From positions 84,671,512-84,735,511 of the forward strand of contig CM046876.1 of assembly GCA_025667525.1 (NCBI GenBank): a stretch of 64,000 nucleotides of DNA, in the 5' to 3' direction. Each line of letters begins with the position of its first letter. Position 1 is the stretch's first letter. The DNA comes from Glebionis coronaria. Taxonomy: Eukaryota; Streptophyta; Magnoliopsida; Asterales; Asteraceae. Below the pieces are notes generated by a model that had not been told where the DNA came from, ran no database searches, and worked only from the letters and a program-made list of their open reading frames with translations. Position numbers and translations under genes: made by a program. Shown one piece after another: positions 1-10,545 of this stretch.

Positions 1-50
1 TTATTATTGTAATTAAGTGGTAAAAAGGATGGGTGTTTACACACCTATCA
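1..50 (-). repeat. 3' LTR of the gypsy element, first 50 bp only
   Basis: Identical in arrangement to the last 50 bases of the complete LTR at 5479-7401. Both end in CACACCTATCA on the plus strand. The rest of this LTR lies to the left of the window. Confidence 0.85.
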
Positions 51-2039
51 AATCCCCTACACTTGACCATTGCAATATCCTCATGCAATGCATTAGTTAC
101 AAAGCACGTTTACATTTTTCATCAAAATCAATCCACCTTGGCCTTTATTAAAGAGATAGAAAATTTTAAACATTAAAGTAAAGAAATCAAAAGCATACCT
201 TGGGTTTTGGAAATGTCATGAATAATCATCATCCTCAAGTTTTCACTTTCTCCAAACCAAGCTTAAAAACGAGATCATTGTTATTATAAGTTAGCAAACT
301 AACACGAACTCTTGTGGGCCAATTATTCACTTAGACTCCCTTATTCCTAGGGGTATCTCTTATATTTTATTTTTGTCTTGAATGATCGCGAGGATGCATT
401 GTTGACTTATTTCGATAGTTTATTAGGCCGAAAATAAAGTGAACGATTTAATCAGTAGTTAGGTAAAGGACAAAATCTTTTAAAACTGCTTCTCGGGACC
501 TCATAAAGTTCATATCTTGGCATAACTCGCTTCGCGATTTGAGACCTTTCTCGGACCGATATTTGGCAGCGACTTCATACTTCAAATCTTGAGAGACGTT
601 CATGAAATAATGGTCTTCTCTTCATATAGGAATTTCTTCACTTGACATTTTGAGAGATTCTTCATACTTGGACCACGACTTCTTCATTTTTCTCCAATCT
701 TTATTTTGGACTTTGATATACAACGATCCGCCTCCTTTTATGACTTGGATCTATTTATCCTCATACCTTGCTAGGGTCTTTTCGGATACACTTCTCCATG
801 ACTTTTTGGGAGTTTTTGCTTTTCGTCGTGTGTCTCGATCCTTCATATTGATTTTCGATAAATGATTCTTCACATCACTTGGGATCTTTAGCAACAAAAT
901 ATAGCCCTCATGTCTTGTTAGGACCTTTTGGACTCGCCAATCTTCGCATCCCGCTTCAATAAGTTATGCCTTGGCTATGAACTCTAATCCATACCGAGCA
1001 ACTTTTAAACGATCTTGGGCTAGAAGCTAAGTAACTTTTCAAATCGTACAACCTTATTTATTGCAGATAAATTTATTAGCAAGCGCTGGGAGAATAGGCT
1101 TATAATTAACTCACATAAATTCACGAAAGAATACCAAACTTATAATTGGCTCTATCATCTCTCGTTCTCCACAGTTTAAAATCTCAAGGAATGAGACTCG
1201 TGGATACTTAGCCTATTAAATCAAAGTTTTGGGTTTTCGAGTCGCCTATAGGATCTTGCAAACTCTTAGACTTTTTCAAGTTTAGAAATCTCATTTTAAA
1301 GTTCCCTTGATAAACGACTCTCTAGGATCAATTATAGGAACTTGCGAAAAGTTCTTGTTCTTAACCCGTGAGAGTTAAGACTTTCGCGTTTTATAGCTCC
1401 CTATATAAAAGCCTAGCAAAACTTGACTTAAACACGTTAAGGATACTAGCTAGAGTAACTTAGAAAAGTAAACTCGGGTTAAGTCAAAAGATTCACAACG
1501 TTTGAAAATTAAAACCACTTTATTAAAATTTATTCTGATACGGAAAGAAAATAACTATACAAAGGGAAAAACTAATAGGCCAAAATAGTTCAAAAATTTT
1601 GAAAAATGTCGAAAAATTGATTTTCCGGTTAAAATGAGGACAAATACAAGGAAAAGACCACTTAACTTCGATAGAAGTCCCCCCTACACTTAATATAAAC
1701 ATTGTCCTCAATGTTTAAGCATCTTCACATATTTTAATCTCGCTAAGGAAGAGACAACTAAAGAGATTCCTATTTTAATATTGAGAAAATATAAAATAGT
1801 GAATCGAAAAGAGTTTAGGATAGAACCGGGAAGATGGAACACGGAATCACGGGTCGTCAAGAATCATCAAGAGTGGATCATTGATCTAATCCCTGATTAG
1901 TAGAGGAGAGGAAATAGCAAACCAACGGGTCTCCCCTACACTTAGGATAAAGAAAGATAAAAGATAGATGCATGGGTTGCCTCCCAAGAAGCGCTTGGTT
2001 TTTGGTAACCGAGTCGTGAGCCTGACTCGACCTTGATCA
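51..2039 (-). other. Non-coding 3' part of the gypsy internal region
   Basis: No reading frame here resembles pol. The stretch holds three copies of the purine-rich word AAGTGTAGGGG (minus strand) at 54-64, 1681-1691 and 1934-1944. The first abuts the 3' LTR and is the likely polypurine tract. Around 1968-1995 the minus strand carries the word GGGAGGCAACCC, which I recall as common downstream of the coding region in Athila-like elements. Short open frames at 650-865 and 1523-2083 show no recognisable domain. Confidence 0.6.
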
Positions 2040-3404
2040 TCATAGGAAGAAGCATGAAACATATCCACCAGGATCAAAGACATAGTTTTCGTCCATCAAA
2101 TAGCACAAGCTTAAGGCGAACAAGGCAAGCCAAAGAAGAGTAGGCAAGGTTCCCTTAAGCAACGATGGAGCATGGTGGAAGCAAGGGTGAAGTGGTGCAA
2201 GCAGATTTCCATAAGTTCCAAAAATATTTCCTTTTATTTCATCAGGTGGATACTGAGATGGCTGCAGAATATCGATACCGGGGTCGAACACCTTTTCCTT
2301 TAGGGGAAAATAGCACTCAGGCTCAGCAGAGTGTGAAGATGATCCGCGATGAAAATGCACAACCTCGTCCTCAGAAGGGGGACAAAGAGGTGTTAAATCA
2401 TATGTGCTGCGTATATTGGTGTCGACCAGTTTTTTCTCCTTTGAAAGAATGTTCTTCAAATCCAAAGTAGGATCAAGACGATAATCTTCAAAATCTAAAG
2501 GAGGAGCATCACTCTCATGAGGGAAGTAAGTGTTGAGAAACGTAGAGAAGTCTTCCTCAAAAGAGTAATCATCCAAAGTAGGATTAAGCATGGATGACGG
2601 AGGATCTTCATCATGTAAAGAATCACTCGAAAGAGTATCGGCCTCATCAAAATCATCATATGTGGGCAGATCGGGATACTCAGAAGTAAGGTCATCATAA
2701 TCATCCGAATCTGAGCTAGAATCATCATCATAAGCATCGAAGATCGGTGGAGAATCAAAAATGGGTGAAGGGTCCAAATTGGATAGAGAATCATCCACAT
2801 CATCTTGAAAAAATGGATTATCAATGCAAGAATCGAATAGAGGATTGTTGTAAACGACAAAATCATCAAGCACATTAATCATATTCGCAGATTCTCGTCC
2901 AAAGGATTTGCTTGTAAGCTTCCCCATTTTGAACACTTGTGCATCATCCTCGACTCTTAAGATTAACTCACCTTCGGCAACATCAACTAAAGCTCGTCCG
3001 GTTCTCAAGAATGGCCGACCAAGTATTAAAGGAATACGAGGGTCCATTTCATAATCAACAACGACAAAATCGACCGGGAAAGTAAATGTGCCAACTTTAA
3101 TGAACACGTCTTCGGCTATACCAACGGGGTAAGCGAGAGTGCGATTTGCAAGTTCAAGAGTCATCTTTGTTGGAGTAAGGTCGGGTAATGATAGTGTTTT
3201 CCGAACACTCAAAGGCATAAGATTAATACTGGCCCCGAGATCAGCTAGGGCAGTAAATTCTTCAGTTTTGTTGAAAATGCAAGGCAACACAAAACGACCG
3301 GGATCTCCAAGCTTTTCCGGAAGTTCTTTAAGAATAACTGCAGAGCAGTTTTCATTTAAGCGTATGTTGGCGAGCTCAATCAGCTTCTCCTTCTTGTTAA
3401 GCAA
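2040..3404 (-). CDS. Retroelement aspartic protease with acidic C-terminal extension (gypsy pro)
   Basis: A 454-residue frame continuous with gag except for one stop codon (TAA, 3417-3419). It carries the retropepsin active-site word ALADLGAS with the catalytic Asp near residue 55, and the second signature PLILGRPFL near 125-133. The enzyme would cut the Gag polyprotein. After about residue 190 the protein becomes very rich in Asp, Ser and Pro (roughly 200-290), then ends with a short hydrophobic run near 420-440. In autonomous relatives a reverse transcriptase follows; here the frame stops at 2040 and nothing replaces it. Domain assignment is firm; the function of the acidic tail is unknown. 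Confidence 0.8.
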   Translation of the reverse strand: MLNKKEKLIELANIRLNENCSAVILKELPEKLGDPGRFVLPCIFNKTEEFTALADLGASINLMPLSVRKTLSLPDLTPTKMTLELANRTLAYPVGIAEDVFIKVGTFTFPVDFVVVDYEMDPRIPLILGRPFLRTGRALVDVAEGELILRVEDDAQVFKMGKLTSKSFGRESANMINVLDDFVVYNNPLFDSCIDNPFFQDDVDDSLSNLDPSPIFDSPPIFDAYDDDSSSDSDDYDDLTSEYPDLPTYDDFDEADTLSSDSLHDEDPPSSMLNPTLDDYSFEEDFSTFLNTYFPHESDAPPLDFEDYRLDPTLDLKNILSKEKKLVDTNIRSTYDLTPLCPPSEDEVVHFHRGSSSHSAEPECYFPLKEKVFDPGIDILQPSQYPPDEIKGNIFGTYGNLLAPLHPCFHHAPSLLKGTLPTLLWLALFALSLCYLMDENYVFDPGGYVSCFFL

Positions 3405-3416
3405 TTCCTTAAATTC

Positions 3417-5230
3417 TTAAACAAATTTCGGCATGTAGACAAGTTCTTCAACAAGGCTCATGTTGATGTTCATTTGAGAGAGCATCTTCACATAGCTTGA
3501 CACTTGACAGTCATTCTTGGTTAGCTCGTTGGTCTTGCCTAAGCGAGAAGGATATGGGATATTGGGTTTGGGTGGTGAAGGTGAAGGTGGTAAAGGTTGA
3601 GATGTTGAAGGGTTCTTCTTGGGAACATCGTCATGACGAGGCGGAGACGGTAATGGTGCACTAATACTAGGTGTAGGAGGAGTAGGGATAAATGGTGGTG
3701 GAGGAGGTGTAGATGATGGGGGTGGGATCGGTGGTCCTACTATGGTGACTCCACTACGGGTAGTAATAGCACTCACATTTGCTCGCGGATTGGTGACGGT
3801 GTTTGAAGGTAGAGAACTCGAAGAAGAAGGTTGAGTTGTGGGCAAGAAACTAGCCAGCATATTCTTAATATCATTCGTTTGAGTGTTGAAGGATGATTGA
3901 ATATTATCTCGAAGCTCGGATCTTATCTCATTCCTTTGCTTGGTAATATCTCCTTTCAAATTTATAATTTGACTCTGCAGATTCTTGATTTGCTCACCTT
4001 GGGTTCTCATGATGGCTTCAACATCGGGGTTAATGGGTGGGGTTTGTTGAGCGGGTGGGTGATAAGGATTAGAAGCTCTTGGTGGGATTTGGTTGCTTCT
4101 ATTGTAATTGTTGGCGGGGTTTTGGTTTTGAGGAGAAAAACCGGCTGAAAGGTAGTTGTTGGACCGGTAACTCAGCAAATTTCTACCCCCTTGAGGTCGA
4201 GCTTGGTAATTTTCCGGTGAATAATTACCATAAGCTGCATACACATTTTCCGGATTTCCTTGAGTAGAAGGACAATCCGTGTATGAGTGTGGACCGCCGC
4301 ATGTTTCACAAGGATTAGCAACCGCTTTAACTTGTTGTTGTTGTTGGTTTGAAGCGAGAAGCAAGATATTTTCGTTCATTTCAGTCATCATGCGGGTGAA
4401 TTCGGTCATATCTGGGCTTGCTGAGGTGGAAGAAACATTGACTCTCGGGTTGTTCCTTGAAGAAGCGGAGGAATCCCAGTTTTTGTGGTGAGTAGTCATG
4501 TTCTCAATTAGCTCTCTACACTCCTCGGGTCTCCTTTTCATGAATGTGCCACCGGCGGCTGCATTAATCGTATCACGATCTCGAAAAGTCAAACCGTTGT
4601 AGAAAGTATCAATTAAGGTCACAGGGAGCATGTTGTGGTTTGGGCAACGATCGATCAAAACATTATATCTTTCCCAAGCATAAAAAAGAGATTCATCGGG
4701 TTCTTGCATGAAACCGCTGATTTAATTGCGAAGGCTCGTGACCATGGATGGTGGAAAGTAGCGCGACAAAAAGCGTTGAGTCATGTCATCCCAAGTATGA
4801 ATAGAATTCTTCGGGAGACGATCAAACCATTTATCGGCATGATGTGATAAAGTATGTGGAAAGAGTTGAAGGCGAAGAACATCCATTGTGGCACCGGGCA
4901 ACTTCATGCTTTGAGTGATTGTAATGAACTTGTCGAGGTGTTTGTTGGCATCATCATCGGGCAATCCACGGAATGGGTTAGTTTGCACTTGCTTAATCAT
5001 GTGGTGCTTCAATGAAAACTCTGGAGCCGTGATTTGCATCGGCGCGCAATCGGTCCTCCTCGTCCAAACATGGTAGGTTGACAAAGCTCCTCCATTATCC
5101 GAAGATCGGGCTGTGGAAGAACATTGTTGTTATTGTTGAGGTGCGGTAGATTATTGTTGTTGTTAACACCTGACATACTTAAATCTTCTCGAGTCTCGGG
5201 CTCTTGATAATTAGAAGATCTAGTACGCAT
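3417..5230 (-). pseudogene. Gypsy Gag polyprotein, lightly damaged
   Basis: The start is the ATG at 5228-5230, giving MRTRSSNYQEPETRED. The matrix/capsid-like part (about 4722-5084) is followed by a Gln/Asn-rich region and a CCHC zinc knuckle, CETCGGPHSYTDC, near 4270-4310. A Pro/Ser-rich stretch lies at 3590-3740. Damage is slight. An extra GC dinucleotide near 5040 shifts the frame after the word FGRGGPIA. An in-frame TAA at 4722-4724 interrupts the capsid part. Another TAA at 3417-3419 separates gag from protease. Everything from 5084 to 2040 is otherwise in one frame, so this was recently a single gag-pro open frame. Gag forms the particle and its zinc knuckle binds the element RNA. Confidence 0.8.
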
Positions 5231-5460
5231 ACACCTACAAAGACAAAAGAAAACAATACCAAACACAAAGAGAATATATATACACAATAAAGATAAAATC
5301 TTTTTGGATTTTCGAATTTTTTAATTTTTATGGATTTTTAACAATTTTTAATTTTTATGGTTTTTTGTAAATTTTTGTGCAAGAAAATAACGCTCACAAG
5401 TGAACGGATCCCAAAAAGCAACGCGTCTTTCACAAAAAACCGTTAATCTTTACGAAAAGA

Positions 5461-5476
5461 GCCGGCAGCGGCGCCA
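5461..5476 (-). promoter_or_regulatory. Primer binding site, tRNA-Asp type
   Basis: On the minus strand the sequence TGGCGCCGCTGCCGGC starts two bases after the LTR end. It is complementary, with about one mismatch, to the 3' end of plant tRNA-Asp as I know it. This site primes minus-strand DNA synthesis and fixes the orientation of the element. Confidence 0.8.
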
Positions 5477-6039
5477 TTTGATACAAGGCTTTTGGCCAGG
5501 TAAAAAGATTCGTTTAAGTATGTCTAATCGAATTGATCTGGTTTAACTATGCGACTCAGTCGTTCTTTGGTGAAACAAATAGTTGTGTCGTAGTAGTAAT
5601 TAAAAAGTGCAAAACTATTAAAGTAAAGGGCAATTAAGTTAAATCTAATTCTATTTTAAAAATAAATGGCGAGTATTTAAAAACGTGACAAGAATTAAAA
5701 GGCGCTAAAGTAAATGACGCAAACTTAAATCTATCTAAGGCAAACTTAAAACGCAACTAAAACTTAAAACTAAGGCAAGGCTAAAATAAATCTAAGGCAA
5801 AATGAACTTAAAGTGCGACTAAGAAAAAAGACGGGAAAAATAAAGCTTAAAATTAAAAATCAAAGACAAAAACTAAGAAGAACCTGAAAACAGCTCATTC
5901 GGAATAATCCTTCGTCCGGAACAATCACTCATCCGGAATGTCACCTTCGTTCGGAATGATTCTTCTTCACTCGGAATATTACCAAAATCCTTGATCTGGA
6001 ACAAATTCTCTATTCGGAATATGTCACTTATCCGAAATA

Positions 6040-6450
6040 AATCCTTCGTTCGGAACTTTTGCTGATTCGGAACTTTCTTGGTTCGGAACTTATGCTTCGG
6101 AACTTCCTTGGTTCGGAACTTTGGTTCGGAACTTCCTTGGTTCAGAACTTTTGCTTGGTTCGGAACTTTGGTTCGGAACTTCCTTGGTTCAGAACTTTTG
6201 CTTGGTTTGGAACTTTGGTTCGGAACTTCCTTGGTTCAGAACTTTTGCTTGGTTCGGAACTTCCTTGGTTCAGAACTTTTGCTTGGTTCAGAACTTTCTT
6301 GGTTCAGAACTTTTGCTTGGTTCGGAACTTTGGTTCGGAACTTGCTTGGTTCGGAACTTCCTTGGTTCAGAACTTTTGCTTGGTTAAGAACTTTTGCTTG
6401 GTTCGGAACTTTGGTTCAGAACTTTTGCTTGGTTCAGAACTTTCTTGACA
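6040..6450. repeat. Minisatellite inside the gypsy LTR
   Basis: Irregular tandem copies of two alternating blocks, CTTGGTTCGGAACTTT and TGGTTCAGAACTTTTG. The core GGTTCRGAAC recurs well over fifteen times. Because the units are multiples of neither codon nor helix length, three long frames open across it by chance. Confidence 0.9.
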
Positions 6451-6898
6451 AATCTTTGATCCGGAATATACCTGGGAAATGAACAGGAACGAAGAACACG
6501 CAAGAACAAAAAATAACACGAATCCAATCTAAACTAATCAAAATCAACCACAAGATTAAATCAAACTAATAACAAATAATCAACTAATGATAATCTATCA
6601 AACCAAAACAATAAAACTAACAATAATAACCACAATAATCAAAACCTACTTTGATCAAAATAAGAACATGAACATGAACATAAACATAAAAATCAAAGAT
6701 TAAAGAAAGGTAGGATGAGATCAAACAAAAAAGAAAAAGATTAACAAGAATTAAAAGAACAATTACTTGAAATTAAATGGTAATTAAGGTGCAAGACAAG
6801 TATTAAAATTCGACAAGTAATTAAATGACAAGGTAATTAAAAGTGGAAGAACTAATTGTCACTATTAGCCAACAAAATGAAATGATTAACTTCCTAAT

Positions 6899-6908
6899 CT
6901 ATTTATAG
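6899..6908 (-). promoter_or_regulatory. TATA box of the gypsy LTR
   Basis: CTATAAATAG on the minus strand, about 490 bp inside the LTR. Transcription would start near 6865-6870 and run through the minisatellite, primer site and gag. Confidence 0.55.
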
Positions 6909-7401
6909 GGGAGGATTAAGGAGTGCTTAGGAAGCTTCCTCCCCTCTTTCCTTTCTCCTTAATTGCATTTTTAGTCCTTCTCTTCTTAATCTTTTGTTAA
7001 TTGCACCATTGGTCCTTAAGCCTTTTAATCTTCTTTAATCTTGGACTTTAATGACTTTTGGCTCGGGATTTCTTTGGACTCGTCTTTTAATTCTTTCAAT
7101 AAATAAGATTTGAGTTCTTCGGCTTTTAGTAAACTTCCGTCTTTTGACTTTTTCTTCGATAAATCTTCAGAATTAGTCTTGGACTTCCGTTCTTTTTGCA
7201 CTCTTGACTTCTTGACTTCGTCTTTCGTCTTTTTCTTCGATATAAGCCCGTGAATGCCCGTGTTTTCTCCACTTTTCACCTTTTCGTCCTAAATCACAAC
7301 AAAAACACAAACCACACATAATTCCGACATAAAATACAAGTTTTGGCTCAGTTATTATTGTAATTAAGTGGTAAAAAGGATGGGTGTTTACACACCTATC
7401 A

Positions 7402-8328
7402 ATAGCCCATTGGAGAAGTATTGGCTTGTGATGGTGATGCCTGATATGGTGGTTGCTGTGGAAAAGATTGTTGATGAACACTTTGTTGAAATGCTTGTTG
7501 TGGCATCATTGGTGGTGGATAAGATGGTTGATATGGTTGCTGATAGGTGTGTGGTGGTGGCTGTTGCAAGTATGATGGTTGTTGATAAGTATAAGCCATG
7601 TTTTTTTGAGAAGCATAAATGGCAAGTGGATCATGAACTTGAGGTTTAGACAACCGAGCTTCGATCACATGGCATTCGTGTTGTTGAAGAAAAGCTTGAA
7701 GTTGATCCACATTGGTGTTATGCAAGTCCTTAGCCAATTTAACATCCGTCGCGTACTTTTTCCATTCTGAAGGAAGAGTGTTCAAATACTTGGTGTTCAA
7801 TTGAAACGTAGGAATTGCCATGCCATAGATATTGAGCTCATTCAACAATAGGGTAAATCTCAGATAGTAGGCATTGAGAGTCTCCCCTGGCACATAGGCA
7901 AACTTATCAAAAGTATCATAAAGCTTACACTCTCGTTCTTGTTTAGTTAACGAGGTGCCTTGCATTAGAACACGAATTCTATCCCATAACTCTTTGGAAA
8001 CTTTATGTTTGCTGACGAGTTTGTAGACATCTGGAGGAAGGGCTTGGAGAATGATGTTTCTAGCATACTTATCACATTTGTCTTGAATCTTCATATCTCC
8101 AGTCAATTCACCCGTTGTGCGAGGACGAGTAGTTGTACCTTCCGTCACTGTACCATAATCTAATGGTCCATTGAGCACCGATGCCCAAATGAGATGTCCA
8201 TTCTCTTTGTTCAACATGTAAAGTTCCATTCGGGAAGTCCAATCCTCGTACATAGATTTTTCCAACATTAGTGGACGATTATCCGTACCCGAGAGGATGG
8301 ACTTATCCGTAAGAGATGTGTACTCCAT
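7402..8328 (-). CDS. Copia 1 Gag, N-terminal 309 residues, cut by gypsy insertion
   Basis: ATG at 8326-8328 (MEYTSLTDKSILSGTDNRP). The UBN2/retrotran_gag-type capsid region covers about residues 20-225, followed by a Gln/Pro/Tyr-rich tail. The frame is open up to the gypsy boundary, where it ends artificially at SPMGY. The matching frame of copia 2 continues past this point. Compared with copia 2 this copy has no premature stop, so it is the better-preserved version. Gag forms the virus-like particle. Confidence 0.8.
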
Positions 8329-9175
8329 TTCGATAAGTTAAGATTTACAAATTTGATCGGTCAATGAAAGAAAGTAAATGTATTTGTTGTTGTGTGTTAA
8401 AGCCGAGAAATAATGTTGAAATCCCCTAAATTATGTTCTCGAGAAACCAAAAAATCCAAGTCAAAATTACACAAAAAAAATTCAAAAGTACGTTTTTGAA
8501 AAAAATGTTGGATCGCAGTGGGGATCGTACTCACTATAATCGTACTCAGATCGTACTCCTTGATCGCACTCAACGATTGCAGTGGTGATCGTACTCCCTT
8601 ATCGCAACAAGTGATCGCAGTGGTGATCGCACTCCCTTATCGCAACAAGTGATCGCAGTGGTGATCGTACTCCCTTATCGCAACAAGTGATCCTAGTGGT
8701 GATCGCACTCCCTTATCGCAACAAGTGATCGCTGTGGTGATCGCACTCCCTTATCGCAACAAGTGATCGCAGTGGTGATTGCAGCGAGTGATCGTACTCC
8801 CTTATCGCAGTGAGTGATCGTACTCGTGATCGCGGCGAGTGATCTTACTTGTGATCGCAACTAGTGATCGTGACCTTGGATCGCAAGTAGAAACCCCCAG
8901 GGTTTATGCAATCGCAACAATCAGATCGTACTATAGATACCAACTTACCACTTTTCTCGGACACTACAATGACTCAACCAATTAGAGATTCTAAGCCTAA
9001 AAATGAATCAAACACCCAAAAAATTTGTGTTTTTAACCCAAATAACAATACCAAATCACTATAAAAAGTAACTAGATGAAGTATATCAAGATTAACTCAT
9101 AAAAACACAAAAAAAAATTAGTTCGTGGGATTTTGGATCAAAAAGGGCGAGAGAATCAAGAACACAAACACAAAA
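8329..9175 (-). other. Copia 1 leader (5' untranslated region)
   Basis: About 850 bp between gag and the truncation point. It contains the GATC-rich minisatellite at 8511-8887 and otherwise AT-rich DNA. It aligns base for base with 21616-22465 apart from scattered substitutions and one fewer A here and there. Confidence 0.75.
8511..8887. repeat. 38-bp minisatellite in the copia 1 leader
   Basis: The unit GATCGCAGTGGTGATCGYAC plus TCCCTTATCGCAACAAGT is repeated about six times, with degenerate copies at both ends. The same array occurs in copia 2 at 21797-22173. Confidence 0.9.
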
Positions 9176-10545
9176 ATAGTAATTTCTCTCAATATTTCCA
9201 TACTTACATTAATTATTCATCCACAAAAAGAAAGCACCAAATAAAAGGTAACAAAGCTGTATGTCATAATTTAAATATCAAATCAGGAAAGGATCTGAAT
9301 TTTTAATACCAGTATATGAAAACACCCCAAGTCTCACGTATAGAAGGAAACCATTCAATCAGCAGTTTCAATGTCATCAAAACTTCTTCTATACGCTTGA
9401 TGAGAACCAAATGTAATTATAATCACCCATTCTTCTATACGCTTGTTTCATACGATTAACCTAACTAATTATGGAACTGTTAAAAATTTTAATGGCTGTT
9501 AACATTTTGAAAAGTTGAAAAATTCAAACATTTTTCTACACAAACAAAAACCATAAACACCGAGCCTCTCTTTCTCTCTAAAAAATACAGCCGCCACCAC
9601 AGCCACCAGATCCACCATTGCCACCATCTTTGCCGTCACCAATGGTTAATTGATGTGTCTAGTTGATGCTTTGAGATACTAGGAGGTTTGGCGTGCGGTT
9701 TTTTTTTTAGATCAAAGGAGATTTCTCTTTTTAAAAACACAATTATCCACTATCGTATTGGTAACCATGTTATCATGTTTCTGGTTCTTTATGAGGTAGC
9801 CATGGTGATTGGTTCTGGTGCGCACTAATGATGGTTTGACTTAGATCTAAAGGTGTTGTCTTATTTGTGTCGGGAACCATAAGATTTGTTTGTTTTTTAC
9901 CAGCTTTGTTGAGGTAATTCATTTTTATACGTTTCTTTTAATTTGAGAATGTGATTAATTTTGAATTAGAGATAACGGATTTGAAAAAGTTTTGATTTTG
10001 ATATTTGGCAATTTTGATGTTGTGATTTGCATGATTGATAGTTATTTTTTATAAAGTCGTATTGTTTGATACCGTAGGAGTGATGGTGAACTGACTCATA
10101 ATTTAAATATGCGGTTTGTCAAGATTGTTATGTTCACTACCAGGTAACAGAAAGTTAGAAACACTTCTTTAGTTCTTGCTTTTAAAATTTTGAATTGGTT
10201 TTTTTCTCTATATTTTTGGGGCTTTTGAAAATGAGTGGCAACAAAAAAGTGAGATGGTCTTGTTTTAATTGGTGAGAATGGCATAATTAACAGGTGTAGC
10301 AGGTTAAGGGATTGGACCAAATGGTGCTGCTAGGACTAGCAACGATAAAGGTATTGGAAGATTTGAGCATGTTGCGGTAGATACAATGTTGATACTGAAT
10401 GGTTAGTTTACCCGGATTGGAGCGCCACATGGCAGGCAGTGGAGATTGTCTGAATAGAAAACATTTGGGCAGACCTTATATGGTAGGCTGATGCATTTAA
10501 AGGGCAGAGGCTAAAGCATTGCATGGTCTGGCTAACAGATACATT
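9176..10545. other. Unassigned DNA between copia 1 and copia 2
   Basis: No convincing coding frame. A GCC/CCA-rich patch near 9588-9640 is followed by AT-rich DNA. The last 100 bp form the left flank of copia 2, ending in its target duplication ACATT (10541-10545). It may continue at 25886, since copia 2 is inserted between the two. Confidence 0.4.

Larger units (their letters stand above)
1..7401 (-). mobile_element. Ty3/gypsy LTR retrotransposon, gag-protease only (left end outside window)
   Basis: The element reads right to left. Its 5' LTR is 5479-7401. The first 50 bases of the window repeat the outer end of that LTR (7352-7401), so they are the start of the 3' LTR, and the internal region is only 51-5478 (5.4 kb). 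The LTR ends are TGATAGG and TTGTATCA. The primer site matches the 3' end of tRNA-Asp, as in Athila-like plant elements. Gag and an aspartic protease are present. No reverse transcriptase, RNase H or integrase motif is visible in any frame of the internal region, so it should be non-autonomous. It interrupts a copia gag at 7401/7402. The target duplication should be the five bases from 7402 (ATAGC), but the other flank lies outside the window. Confidence 0.85.
5479..7401 (-). repeat. 5' LTR of the gypsy element (1923 bp)
   Basis: Bounded by TG..CA ends with short inverted repeats (TGATA/TATCA) and by the primer site on its inner side. The minus strand has a TATA box at 6899-6907. A tandem repeat of about 0.4 kb (6040-6450) lies downstream of that box, so it should be transcribed. 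An 84-codon Lys/Ser-rich frame at 7025-7279 lies upstream of the TATA box and is not considered a gene. Confidence 0.85.
7402..9175 (-). mobile_element. Copia 1: partial Ty1/copia element (gag and leader)
   Basis: Nearly identical to the gag start and leader of copia 2 (20690-22460), in the same orientation. The left side is cut by the gypsy element; the remainder should resume beyond that element, outside the window. On the right, similarity to copia 2 stops at about 9175, some 25-35 bp before the place where copia 2 has its primer site, so this copy has lost its 5' LTR and primer site. Confidence 0.8.

Noticed and set aside
2495..2875. 126-codon Met/Ile/Leu-rich frame overlapping the protease gene
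   Set aside because: Out-of-frame shadow of the Asp/Ser-rich tail on the same strand.
6059..6482. Three overlapping open frames of 88-134 codons
   Set aside because: All three forward frames stay open across the tandem repeat, which is a by-product of the repeat unit.
7025..7279. 84-codon Lys/Ser-rich open frame in the gypsy LTR
   Set aside because: It lies upstream of the LTR TATA box, in low-complexity AG-rich DNA; no start context or domain supports a gene.
8511..8887. Regular repeats resembling a CRISPR array
   Set aside because: Units are contiguous without unique spacers, inside a plant retrotransposon leader.
10096..10320. 74-codon minus-strand frame
   Set aside because: No domain, atypical composition, inside unassigned AT-rich DNA.
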